Shown here in pieces: positions 1 through 8,128 of a stretch of DNA of 23,718 bases (within the stretch, counting starts at the first letter, position 1; every line of letters begins with the position of its first letter). The DNA comes from Bacteroidota bacterium (GTDB lineage: Bacteria; Bacteroidota; Bacteroidia; JACCXN01): NCBI GenBank assembly GCA_013696965.1, contig JACCXN010000064.1, positions 1 to 23,718 on the forward strand, given 5' to 3'. A program made the translations under genes and the position numbers. The notes under the pieces were generated by a model. That model was not told the origin of the DNA and made no database searches. It was given only the letters and a program-made list of their open reading frames with translations.

Positions 1-326
1 ACCTTTCGTGCCGGTGGACAGAAACGCTGCAAATCAGCCCCACCTGCGGGTATGCAGGAAACGTTTTTTCTTCTGTTTCTGGGAATTTGTACCGCCCAGC
101 GTCTAAGTAAAACTCCGCTCAGCAGGGAAACAAAGGTTATAAACCCTTTCCAAAAGCTTGGCCTGGTACTATGTCACGAAGCCCTTACACTTTACCCTGG
201 CTTCAGCTTCGCGCCTACTGGGGACAGCTTAGCTCCTACTGGGCAAGTTAATTTTAGGGTTTTTTTATAAAATTAAGTGGGTTCGGGGGAACTGGCTAAA
301 ATAAAAGAGGATTAATTCTGGAAATT
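1..326. other. G+C-rich gene-less left edge
   Basis: No gene is supported here. The first 240 bases are about 51% G+C by count, clearly above the roughly one-third G+C of the rest of the window, and the composition falls back at about 250. A plus-strand open frame (52-270) exists, but it has no recognisable domain and its C-terminal part is made by a tandem repeat. The segment may be the edge of a mobile or repeat element, or of a structured RNA, that continues outside the window. I found no tRNA, rRNA or tmRNA signature in it. Confidence 0.4.
204..245. repeat. 21-bp tandem direct repeat, two copies
   Basis: Two adjacent 21-bp units (204-224 and 225-245) match at 18 of 21 positions. Both begin CAGCTT and contain CCTACTGGG. 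They lie at the right end of the G+C-rich left-edge segment, just before composition returns to the genome norm. The function is unknown. Confidence 0.7.
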
Positions 327-416
327 TTAGCCAATTTGTGTATAAAACCTTCCAACATCGGTAATTAAAATTGGTAGGTTATCACCTTTAAAAGCGGCAA
401 ATGTTTTATCGATTAA
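327..416 (-). pseudogene. C-terminal remnant of a GIGT-repeat surface protein
   Basis: The minus strand encodes 29 residues and a stop that align with the C-terminal region of the repeat protein at 3652-5328. The remnant reads DKTFAAFKG...ILITDVGRFYTQ where the intact gene reads DKAFAAYKG...FLITGDGRFYAR. The frame has no start codon, and a stop codon (TGA) closes it about six codons upstream. It lacks the FPDYVF and LP.MPSAKE parts. It sits directly downstream of the T9SS-sorted pseudogene. I infer a degraded paralogue. Confidence 0.6.
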
Positions 417-437
417 CCTTTTGTTTATTCTTCAATA

Positions 438-2224
438 TTACCTCTGGTACACAACTTTAGTGGTTTTTACAGAATCACCAGATGTTACTTTTACAAAAAA
501 TAAACCGGGTGAGCAATGGGAGAGGTCAACATCAAAAGATGTATCATTTAAAATGTTCTTTTGCAGGGCAACTTTGCCCGTTGCATCATAAACAACAATG
601 TCTGCCTCTGTGGTTTCTGAGGGTAAGTTTATTGTAAAATTGCCATTGGTAGGATTTGGGTAGATATTAAACTCCAGTTGGTTTGCTGTAAAAGCATCTT
701 CTATTAAAGTTACAGTTTCTAGTTCCGTTTCCTTTGCATCCGGCTCATAATACTTGTAATTATACATGGCTGTGTTATCCGGATTTCTTTCATTACCCTC
801 TTCATTCCCACTCATAAGTCTTTCGTTGTCTCCGCAGGGAACAATTTCTGCTGTAATATCTGCATTTGGACTGGAGTTATGGTAGGGATCACCAATAATT
901 TCATTCCCCGCCCTGAAAATTACAACAGCATCATTTGCAATAGTTACATTATTGCCAATATATAAATTATTTGAAGCATGATATTCAATTACACCCGGGC
1001 CTTCCAAGTAATATTATCCACATAAATATCATTTTGACAGCAGGCTTTGGGGGTAATAATGTCACTATATTCATAAACTGGGGGATAACTTGAAGGCCCT
1101 GTTCCAAAATGAGACTTTTCAAAACTATTTTTAAAAACTGGTGCTTTACCACAATCATTCCACATATGTAATTCATACAAATAAGGTCCAGGAACCATTT
1201 CAAATCCACCATTAATGTTTTTTCCATCCCAGTATATTGGGTTAGTGATGCCATTTTCGCTTTTTACAACACTTGAACTTATCAATGCTGAATTTACATT
1301 ATAAATATATAATTCTGCCTTCTTAACATTATCTAAATTCCAAAATTTAAGATAATTATTAGGAGCACAATTAGTTGCTTCAGCAGAACATGCCCAATGA
1401 ACATCATTGGTTGATGGGTTCATGCAACCCGAAGTTCTTGAACAGTCATCACAGTCCATTGTAATTGATACATCATCAATTAAAATATATGTGTCACAAT
1501 TTGATTCTTGATCGGAAAGTTCTATTACGACCCAATCATAACTCTCCGCATCTGATGGAGCTTTAAAAGTAGCATTTAGTTCATACCAATTACCATTAGG
1601 ATATATATTTAAAGTAATTGTTTCATTTAATATTTGAATAGTATTTCCTGAATTTTCACTTAGTTTATCACAATAATTTGATGAAGAACAAATAGTGTTT
1701 TCTATACTATATCTCATTTTACTCTTTCTGAGTTTCACTGTGAGTATACCAAAATTCGGATTGGACCAGCTTAAACTACTCCCATAATACCCATATGTTT
1801 TATATATCACTGGTCTAATAAACATCTTTAATTGGTAAGTATTATTTTTTATAAGTTTATTACTTCCAGAGAATTGTTGTTGAACTAATTCACATTTCAT
1901 CATTCCAACATAATTGAAACCCGTAACAGCATCAATTTTATCATAATTAATACCGATATTCAACAAATCTTCCTTTACTTGATAAAAACTAGAGGATGTA
2001 TCATTACTATACTAGTCAGGGGAATGATTAGCATTATTTTCTCTATCCTCCCAATACCTTAAATATTTAACTTGACTTGACCAATTAGGGTACTTAGGAT
2101 CTGCATTTGGGTCACGCTCTTCGAAACTACCATTTCTGATTAAATTACACTGACCTATTATTTTTGTGCTTACACAAATAAACAATACAATCATAAAAAA
2201 TGAGAATCTTTTCATTTTAAACAT
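438..2224 (-). pseudogene. T9SS type A sorting-domain protein, broken by amber codon and frameshift
   Basis: Three frame segments together make one secreted protein of about 595 residues. It starts with a signal peptide (MKRFSFFMIVLFIC...IIGQ; first ATG at 2224, a better-looking one at 2215). The mature N-terminus reads CNLIRNGSFEE, as in carbohydrate-binding-like Bacteroidota surface proteins. A FlgD/gliding-motility-like module follows, containing a YWDGKN motif. The protein ends with YPNPTNGNF...VKVTSG...TTKVVYQR, a type A T9SS sorting domain that directs export and surface anchoring. An in-frame TAG lies at 2012-2014 in an SPD-x-YSND context. A one-base loss near 1003 breaks the frame: restoring one A gives DNITWKGPGVIEYHAS. 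The open pieces are 2224-2012, about 1966-989 and 1007-438. It is last in a leftward operon with two beta-barrel genes. The lesions may be real decay or sequence errors. Confidence 0.75.
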
Positions 2225-2378
2225 ATTTATTTTTCTAGCCTTGTAAATAATATTACATTATTTAATAATTTATGCTTGCAATATGTTTTTTCATTTTTAA
2301 ATGTTATTTTAAAAATAATTAACTAAAAATAAAAGGAGCATAATACTTTTTATTAACAATTCTGACTTTTAATTTTTC

Positions 2379-2918
2379 TTAATGTTTTATTTTAAATCTT
2401 TTTCTAATTCCTAATGTAATTATTCCAGTTGTATATTTTTCTAAATAGTTCTGGTTATCTTCATATTTTATCCAACGATACATTATTCCACCTCCTACTT
2501 CATTTGTTAAATACAATTCTTTAAATAATTTCAATTCGAATCCATATCCAAATGTGTTTTCAAGGAAGACCTTTCTCTCATCTCCCATTCTTAATAGTCT
2601 AACTTCTCTTAAAAATTGGGAGTTAAAAGAGAAATGAAAATTAACTTTATTCTGTCTTCCATTCGGATAAAATTTATATCCGCAAATGAGTCCAAAACTA
2701 TCGCCAACTCGGCTTTCAAGAGGCAATTTGGGGCCAATAGAAATAGAATGTTTATTGATATTATATGCAGTTATTGGTGTAAAAAAAAAACCAGTCCCAG
2801 ATGCAATAGTAGCTACTTCGAATCCAATTTTTTTATAATTATTTTCTAAAAGAGTTTCTTGTCCATAAACAGTTATAATTGTGAAATAGATAAAAAATAG
2901 GGAAAATGAGTTTTTCAT
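2379..2918 (-). CDS. Predicted outer-membrane beta-barrel protein
   Basis: This is a 179-residue protein with a signal peptide (MKNSFSLFFIYFTIITVYGQ). Its mature part consists of alternating hydrophobic and aromatic strands, such as FGLICGYKFYPNG and VNFHFSFNSQF, and it ends in GIRKRFKIKH. That pattern is typical of small Bacteroidota outer-membrane barrels. No specific family can be named. It lies 38 bp after the beta-barrel gene at 2957-3643 in the same direction and before the T9SS-sorted pseudogene, so it is probably part of the same surface operon. The first ATG, at 2918, gives a good signal peptide. Confidence 0.65.
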   Translation of the reverse strand: MKNSFSLFFIYFTIITVYGQETLLENNYKKIGFEVATIASGTGFFFTPITAYNINKHSISIGPKLPLESRVGDSFGLICGYKFYPNGRQNKVNFHFSFNSQFLREVRLLRMGDERKVFLENTFGYGFELKLFKELYLTNEVGGGIMYRWIKYEDNQNYLEKYTTGIITLGIRKRFKIKH

Positions 2919-2956
2919 TCTTGTATATTTAAATAAATTATTTAAAACTTCAATTT

Positions 2957-3643
2957 TTATTTAATTGGGTTTAAAAATTTGTACCTCATGCCAATAGTCA
3001 ATTGCTGATTTCTCCATCTAAAATAAGATTGCAAAGAATTGTTAATAATATTATTGATCCCCTGATAGTAATTTGCCTCTATATCAAACTTTTCTGTTAT
3101 TTTATATATAATCCCGGCCCTTGGCCCAAAATCATAACGGTCAATATTTAATTTCCCGTGATTATTGTCCCAACTTATTACCTCTCCGTTGTAATTCATT
3201 TCCCCTTTTTGCCTGCCATTACTTGTTATTAATAACAGGAATTGAAGACCTGCATTAACTGAAATTTTATTGATATTTATTCCGTAATAAACTGGAAGCG
3301 CCATATAAGAAAGATGCTTGTAATATTTATTTGTAATAAATTCACCAGTGTAATTGCCTTGATTATCTGGCATTGGAGTTTCAACATGCATTTTATCTTC
3401 AATTTGTACAAATAATAGTTCAGCACCAAAGGATGTTTTTTCTTTTATCTTTTTTGAGTAATACAATCCCGCCTGTCCCGAGGGTGCAAATTGCAATTTT
3501 TTCCGGGCTGGATCAGGAAAATCAAAGTTTGTAACAATACGGCTTAATCCGATATTTGCTTTTACACCCAAGTCCTGCTGTCCAAAAACGTCAATACTTA
3601 AAGACAATAAAATTAGTAATGGAAATATAATGAACCTCATCAT
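2957..3643 (-). CDS. PorT-like outer-membrane beta-barrel protein
   Basis: This is a 228-residue protein. Residues 1-21 form a signal peptide (MMRFIIFPLLILLSLS...FGQ). The mature part is beta-rich, with GLYYSKKIKEKTSFGAELLF, MALPVYYGININKISVNAGL, FGPRAGIIYKITEKFDIEANY and a C-terminal strand LTIGMRYKF. This is the usual pattern of PorT-family/outer-membrane barrel proteins in Bacteroidota (DUF-type, about 200-230 residues). It starts only 8 bp after the stop of the GIGT-repeat protein, so the two are almost certainly co-transcribed. Two consecutive ATGs (3643, 3640) could both serve as start. The role is unknown beyond the outer membrane location. Confidence 0.7.
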   Translation of the reverse strand: MMRFIIFPLLILLSLSIDVFGQQDLGVKANIGLSRIVTNFDFPDPARKKLQFAPSGQAGLYYSKKIKEKTSFGAELLFVQIEDKMHVETPMPDNQGNYTGEFITNKYYKHLSYMALPVYYGININKISVNAGLQFLLLITSNGRQKGEMNYNGEVISWDNNHGKLNIDRYDFGPRAGIIYKITEKFDIEANYYQGINNIINNSLQSYFRWRNQQLTIGMRYKFLNPIK

Positions 3644-3651
3644 GAATTTTT

Positions 3652-5328
3652 TTATTTTCTAATCAACTTTTTTAATTCCTCTATTTCCATTTCCAGATTT
3701 TTTATTTTTTCATCTCTTTCTTTATTCATTGTTGCTATAACCTTGTTTTTCTCAAAAAGTTCTATAATATCCAATGAGTTTTCCTCTGTATTTCGCGTAA
3801 TTCCAATTAAGCCATCTCCAACATCCAAACCATCATTTTCAATTTCTTTTGCAGAAGGCATATATGGTAATCTTTTATTTTTATTAAAATACTCAGATTT
3901 TTCTTGAGGCGACATCCTCTTATAACTATCTTCAAATACATAATCAGGAAAATTACCCATTTTTATCCTATACGCTCTTGCATAAAACCTTCCATCTCCC
4001 GTAATTAAAAATTGCTCAGTGGTTCCTTTATAAGCTGCAAATGCTTTATCACTATCATTATCCACTTTAACATGTAATTTAGCTTGTGGATTATCTGTTC
4101 CTATTCCTACATTCCCATTATTCTTTAAAAACAAAAAATAATTTCCAAAGCCTCCAACACTTCCGGAAGGTTTCCAGAAATTCAAACCGCCTGCATTGTC
4201 ATCATATTCTATTCCCCAATTGCCACCGGTTCCAACTCCGTTACCAAAAAGCAGACTGCTGGTATTTCCTGTAAGCAATAGATTTCCATTATGAAGGTGC
4301 AGTTTTTGTGCCGGATTATTGGTTCCAATTCCAACAGAACCATTTCCGCTGTAATGAACATGATTTCCATTAATTTGCCAAAAGTTTGAACCGCCAGCAA
4401 TAGGAACTCCATTTATCAAAAAACCTGTGGCATTCACATTACCAGCTACATCTAATTTATAGGAAGGTGTTTCTGTTCCTATTCCAATATTTCCGTCTTC
4501 TCTAATTGTTAAGGTTCGTAGAAAATGTTCTGTTTGTATATTTGTAATATTATTTATGAAAAAGTTCTTATCTGTTCCAATTTCCCATTTTGAATGGTAG
4601 CTGGTAGTAGGTCCAAAGGTAAATATATTCTCAAATCTTATTGAAGGAAAGGGAGCTACATCTGCAAATGAACTTAATAAACCTATTTCGTCATTTGGAT
4701 TGCATGGAGGATTTGGACAAACCGGATCATATATTTGGTAATAATCAGACTTAATGTGTAATTTACTTTCAGGAGCGGTGGTTCCAATTCCTAGAAAGCC
4801 CACATTGTTCAATACCATTTGTTGGTTATTGTTGGTTCTGAACCGTAGATCCTGATTATTGATTGTTCCTAAAAAATGGGAAGCATTAATGTTATTATTT
4901 CCATTGATTAACCAGTTGTTATTTATACCATTTTGGGGTCCATTTGGAATATTAGCTCCAGGAATTGCAGGTACAAGTGGATTTCCTGCAATAATTTTCC
5001 CATCATTGTCAATTATAGCATATCGTTGACCAGAACCAGACTGGCTTCTCAGCCTTAAATTACCAGTTGCGATGTCAAGCTTTTCTGTAGGAAAATTGGT
5101 TCCAATACCTAATTTTCCATTTACCAATGTAGAACCTTCAATTTTTAAATCTTGTTCAACAATAACTTTTTGCTTAAAAGTAGAGGCACTATCAACTACA
5201 AACTCACCATTTACGTGCAGTTTCTTACTGGGGTTTGAGGTACCAACTCCTACGTTTCCATGGGTTGGAAAAGTGTTTGTTTGTGCAAAAGAAAGAGTTG
5301 CAATCAACATTGTTGATACTAAGCCCAT
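3652..5328 (-). CDS. GIGT-repeat surface protein with C-terminal coiled coil (tail-fibre-like family)
   Basis: A 558-residue open frame runs from an internal ATG. It carries repeated GIGT-N/T-P--KLHV units (GVGTSNPSKKLHV, GIGTNFPTEKLD, GIGTTAPESKLHI, GIGTETPSYKLDV, GIGTNNPAQKLHL, GIGTDNPQAKLHV). These beta-repeats are shared with phage tail fibres and Bacteroidota surface fibres. Next comes a conserved C-terminal module (DKAFAAYKG...GDGRFYAR...FPDYVFEDSY...LPYMPSAKEIENDGL) and a final Lys/Glu coiled coil. It is probably exported and fibrous. Start choice: the ATG at 5328 gives a poor signal peptide without basic residues. An ATG at 5392 (MKKTLL) fits better and has a promoter just upstream, but it is out of frame by one base across a C7 tract (5368-5374). 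With six C the protein would begin MKKTLLPPNLLLRLIKAS and run into the annotated frame. First gene of the leftward operon. Confidence 0.8.
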   Translation of the reverse strand: MGLVSTMLIATLSFAQTNTFPTHGNVGVGTSNPSKKLHVNGEFVVDSASTFKQKVIVEQDLKIEGSTLVNGKLGIGTNFPTEKLDIATGNLRLRSQSGSGQRYAIIDNDGKIIAGNPLVPAIPGANIPNGPQNGINNNWLINGNNNINASHFLGTINNQDLRFRTNNNQQMVLNNVGFLGIGTTAPESKLHIKSDYYQIYDPVCPNPPCNPNDEIGLLSSFADVAPFPSIRFENIFTFGPTTSYHSKWEIGTDKNFFINNITNIQTEHFLRTLTIREDGNIGIGTETPSYKLDVAGNVNATGFLINGVPIAGGSNFWQINGNHVHYSGNGSVGIGTNNPAQKLHLHNGNLLLTGNTSSLLFGNGVGTGGNWGIEYDDNAGGLNFWKPSGSVGGFGNYFLFLKNNGNVGIGTDNPQAKLHVKVDNDSDKAFAAYKGTTEQFLITGDGRFYARAYRIKMGNFPDYVFEDSYKRMSPQEKSEYFNKNKRLPYMPSAKEIENDGLDVGDGLIGITRNTEENSLDIIELFEKNKVIATMNKERDEKIKNLEMEIEELKKLIRK

Positions 5329-5409
5329 GGCCTTTATTGATGCCTTAATCAGCCTTAAAAGTAGATTGGGGGGGTAAAAGTGTTTTTTTCATTTGAGTTG
5401 TTTAAAAAG

Positions 5410-5440
5410 CAAAGGAAATAAATTCTTATTAGAAAGTCAA
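5410..5440 (-). promoter_or_regulatory. Bacteroidota-type promoter of the surface-protein operon
   Basis: On the minus strand a TTG (5438-5440) is followed after 20 nt by TTCCTTTG (5410-5417). This matches the Bacteroidota pattern TTG-N19-21-TAnnTTTG in seven of eight -7 positions. The TTTG lies 17 nt before the ATG at 5392, which supports 5392 as the original start of the repeat protein. Confidence 0.45.
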
Positions 5441-5454
5441 TTTATTTCTAATAA
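5426..5454. repeat. Perfect 10-bp inverted repeat over the operon promoter
   Basis: The arms TTATTAGAAA (5426-5435) and TTTCTAATAA (5445-5454) are exact reverse complements separated by 9 bp. The -33 TTG of the proposed promoter falls between the arms. The position and symmetry fit an operator for a dimeric regulator. An mRNA hairpin is less likely, because the site lies upstream of the expected transcription start. Confidence 0.5.
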
Positions 5455-5546
5455 AAACGGTTTTAAGTATTCCAAGTGCTGTTATTTATCCTTTTTATTA
5501 ACTCCCCTAGATTTTCCTAATAAAAGATTAAACAATTATTTTATTT

Positions 5547-5963
5547 TTGGAATTTGTTCCAGGAATTTTAAGTGAATTTCCATTTCAACAAAAACTGTTG
5601 ATTCTGCAACAAAAAGCGTTGATACCATTTTAAAAATAAGGTTAAAATGTATAAAAATAGTTTGTTTTAAGTAGGGATAGTGGAAATATTTAAGCTTAAA
5701 TTCAATTATAAATTCCTTTGTTTACAGGCTTTTTTGAATCAATCAACGCTTTTTGTTGATAGCGTTGATTTAACCGTTGCAACGTTTTCCAACAACGATA
5801 AATATAAAAGGATCCTAGTACAAAACAATGAAGAAATTAGAAGAGTTTTTAATCTAAAAATAATGTTACTGGAGATATTGCCATTTGTGGAATTTGTTCC
5901 AGGAGTTTTAAGTGAATTCCCAGTTCAACAAAAAATCGTTGATTTCTGCAACAAAAATTGTTG
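5547..5963. repeat. Gene-less repeat cluster: 75-bp direct repeat plus five CAAC-A(n)-GTTGAT elements
   Basis: No credible gene lies between 5393 and 6201. A roughly 75-bp segment beginning TGGAATTTGTTCCAGG occurs at 5547-5623 and again at 5887-5963, with about 80% identity and a 340-bp offset. Within and between the copies are five short elements of the form CAAC-A4to6-NN-GTTG(AT): 5586-5602, 5607-5623, 5742-5758 (inverted), 5926-5943 and 5949-5963. The element at 5607-5623 and the one at 5742-5758 are perfect 17-nt inverted copies. An open frame (5680-6030) crosses these repeats but shows no domain. Confidence 0.7.
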
Positions 5964-6201
5964 CTGCAGCATCTTTATTTTTGAGGTAATCGAACCATCG
6001 ATAAAATTTAGATACGCACCAAATAATTAAGAAACGGAAAGGTTTTTGCATTTAAAAAATAAATTTATTACATTTAAGTTATTGTTTATAAAGACATTAT
6101 TTTTAAAAAAGCCATCAAATTTTTTTTTACTATTGCAGCAACATGCTCACCCCGCTTCCCATTGAACAGCCGCTTAGGGTGATCTTTCTGTTTTTAAATA
6201 G

Positions 6202-6459
6202 ATGAGTAAAAAGCCATTTTCAAAGCCATTTTTATCATATTTAGGCCAGGTAGAGATATTAAAAAATAGAGGACTGATAATAGAAAATGAGCAAAAAGCC
6301 CTTCATGTTTTAGAGAATATCAGTTATTATAGATTAAGCGGATACTGGTATCCATTATTAGAAAATAAAAAAGAACATAAATTTAAGACTACTGCAAAAT
6401 TTTTACGCAAAGCTTTAAAGTTTGCGTGGCAAAAAATTCGGGAAAAAGAATTAATTTAG
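6202..6459 (+). pseudogene. Truncated Abi_2 (AbiD/AbiF-like) N-terminal fragment
   Basis: The 85-residue product starts with the N-terminal signature of the Abi_2/AbiD-AbiF phage-abortive-infection family: KPFLSYLGQVEILKNRGLII, then ENISYYRLSGYWYPLL and HKFKTTAKF. Intact family members are about 300 residues and carry a HEPN-type RxxxxH motif further on. This fragment leaves the family pattern after residue about 66 (LRKALKFAWQKIREKELI) and stops, so it has no catalytic part. Nothing resembling the missing two thirds lies between its stop and walJ. It is a decayed defence gene next to a repeat cluster, consistent with an old insertion or deletion. Confidence 0.65.
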
Positions 6460-6502
6460 TTGAAAACAGTATAGTACCGCTTCAAAAAATCAAATAAGCA
6501 AT

Positions 6503-6510
6503 TATATTTG
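6503..6510 (+). promoter_or_regulatory. -7 box of the walJ-like gene
   Basis: TATATTTG matches the Bacteroidota -7 consensus TAnnTTTG in all eight positions. It lies 33 nt before the ATG at 6544, giving a leader of about 27 nt. I see no TTG at the usual -33 distance, so the call rests on one element. Confidence 0.4.
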
Positions 6511-6543
6511 CAATAAAAGGAATCAACTTTTGTTAAACCAACC

Positions 6544-7374
6544 ATGTCACTTTTCATTAGCTCATTAAATTCAGGCAGCAATGGTAATTGCTATTACATA
6601 GGCAATGAAAAGGAGGCAATACTTGTGGATGCAGGAATATCATGCAGGGAAACTGAAAAACGCATGGCGAGGCTGGGACTGTCCATGGAGAAGGTAAAAG
6701 CAATTTTTATTTCCCATGAACATTCTGATCATATTCGAGGACTTAAGGTTTTGTCCAAAAAGCATCGGCTTGCTGTTTTTATAACCCCTCCAACATTAAA
6801 ATCCAGTAAACTTATATTGGATCTTGAATTAGTGCAAACATTCAAAGCATATGAGCCTGTAGCAATTGGCGGGCTTTCCATTACCGCATTTCCAAAATAT
6901 CATGATGCCAGCGATCCACATAGTTTTATTGTTTCCGGTAATGGGGTAAACATTGGAGTTATAACTGATGTAGGGGCTTCTTGCAAGCATGTTATTCAAA
7001 ATTTTAAGCTGTGTAATGCTGCTTTTTTAGAAGCAAATTATGATGTTGAAATGCTTGAAAAAGGCAGGTATCCCCTTAATTTAAAAAGACGCATAAGTGG
7101 AGGAAGAGGCCATTTATCAAATAAGCAAGCCCTGGCTATTTTAATGAAACATAAGCCCAAATTTATGAGTCATTTGTTTTTATCTCATCTTTCACAAGAT
7201 AACAACTGCCCAAAACTTGTAAATGAGCTGTTTGTAAAACATGCTCCAAAGCTACAGGTTGTTGTTGCATCACGATATAAGGAAACGGATGTTTATAAAA
7301 TAGTGAAAGGGCGTTTTCAAGAATCAATCCCAAGTGGGGAAACCCAAAGCCCTGTTCAATTGTCTTTATTTTAG
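6544..7374 (+). CDS. MBL-fold metallo-hydrolase, WalJ/YycJ family
   Basis: This is a 276-residue cytoplasmic metallo-beta-lactamase-fold hydrolase. The N-terminus SLNSGSNGNCYYIG and VDAG (28-31) form the first strands. The metal site HEHSDH is at residues 58-63, followed by further ligands in FPKYHDA and ITDVG. LFLSHLSQDNNCP near the C-terminus is the family's last metal-binding region. Family members (WalJ/YycJ, about 260-270 residues) act as DNA exonucleases or are linked to cell-wall/replication coordination in Firmicutes. The role in Bacteroidota is less clear. The gene ends with TAG, so TAG is an ordinary stop in this genome. It converges with the kinase-like gene at 7514-8074, about 140 bp away. 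Confidence 0.85.
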   Translation: MSLFISSLNSGSNGNCYYIGNEKEAILVDAGISCRETEKRMARLGLSMEKVKAIFISHEHSDHIRGLKVLSKKHRLAVFITPPTLKSSKLILDLELVQTFKAYEPVAIGGLSITAFPKYHDASDPHSFIVSGNGVNIGVITDVGASCKHVIQNFKLCNAAFLEANYDVEMLEKGRYPLNLKRRISGGRGHLSNKQALAILMKHKPKFMSHLFLSHLSQDNNCPKLVNELFVKHAPKLQVVVASRYKETDVYKIVKGRFQESIPSGETQSPVQLSLF

Positions 7375-7513
7375 CTGTTTTAAGGCCATGCCACACTAGT
7401 TTTCATAAACTCTTGCTTAATTATTAAAAAAGCCAGCAGAGGTATACAATCAGACACGTGAGGGGAAAATAAAATGAACCTTAGTTTAATTTGTACTTTG
7501 CTGCAATTGGAAA

Positions 7514-8074
7514 TTAACCTGCTTTTTTTTCAAACTCAATTCTATTGTTTCCTTGTTGTTTTAGAAAACAAATAAGAGAATTCAATTCTTTGGAAAAATC
7601 ATTCAGCGATAAAGCGGATTGTTTTATATATTTAATTGATATTTTTAATTTGGATGGTGAATTTTCTGACAAAATAAGAAGATTGGATAAATCTAAAATA
7701 GTGGCAATTGGCTGCTTTAAATTGTGAGAAACCATAAACATCATTTCTTCCAGTGCGAATAAGTTTTTTTTCAAATATTCCTGGGTTTTATTCAGTTCTG
7801 TATTGGCTACCATTAATTCCATTGTACGTTTTTCCTTTTCGTGGTTTTGAAAAACAAGTTCCTTGTTTGCCAGGAATAATTCCTCAGCACTTTTCACTTT
7901 TTCCTTGTTTTGAAATTCAAGTTTCTCAATTGCCTTGAGTAACTCTTCAGCCTGTTTTTCCTTTTGGAGGTTTTGAAATAAAAGTTTCTTATTTGCAAGG
8001 ATTAATTCATCCGCGCATTTTTCCTTTGCTTTATTTTTAATGGAAAATTTTCTATCAGGAAAAATATTTTTCAT
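7514..8074 (-). CDS. Histidine-kinase-like protein: coiled-coil repeats plus DHp, no ATPase domain
   Basis: The product has 186 residues from ATG 8074. An in-frame TTG at 8104 would add ten. Residues 13-96 are tandem repeats of about 21-22 residues of the type EK--(S/Q)AEEL--ANKEL-FQN, predicted to form a helical linker or signalling coiled coil. Residues 104-135 contain the H-box of a HisKA/DHp domain (MVSHNLKQPIATILDLSNLL, His117). The reading frame ends at residue 186, right after the second DHp helix. The N, G1 and G2 boxes of the ATP-binding domain are absent, and no continuation exists before the convergent walJ gene. It may accept phosphate from another kinase, act as a dimerising partner, or be a truncated kinase. 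It lies 54 bp downstream of the AI-2E transporter gene, in the same direction. Confidence 0.7.
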   Translation of the reverse strand: MKNIFPDRKFSIKNKAKEKCADELILANKKLLFQNLQKEKQAEELLKAIEKLEFQNKEKVKSAEELFLANKELVFQNHEKEKRTMELMVANTELNKTQEYLKKNLFALEEMMFMVSHNLKQPIATILDLSNLLILSENSPSKLKISIKYIKQSALSLNDFSKELNSLICFLKQQGNNRIEFEKKAG

Positions 8075-8128
8075 CTGGCTTCTTTCTTTTTGTCCATTAT
8101 TCAAAAGGCATTAATAAGTTGAATTTTT

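Noticed and set aside
52-270. Plus-strand open frame of 72 codons at the left edge
   Set aside because: No domain; part of it is produced by the 21-bp tandem repeat, and the atypical G+C alone lengthens open frames.
280-297. tRNA/tmRNA T-arm-like GGTTCGGGGGAAC
   Set aside because: No acceptor stem or other arms can be found around it.
5586-5963. CRISPR-like array
   Set aside because: The repeats are only 15-18 nt, one is inverted, spacing is irregular, and no cas genes are near.
5680-6030. Plus-strand open frame of 116 codons
   Set aside because: It runs through the repeat cluster, has no recognisable domain, and its second half is the direct-repeat copy that is non-coding in the first copy.
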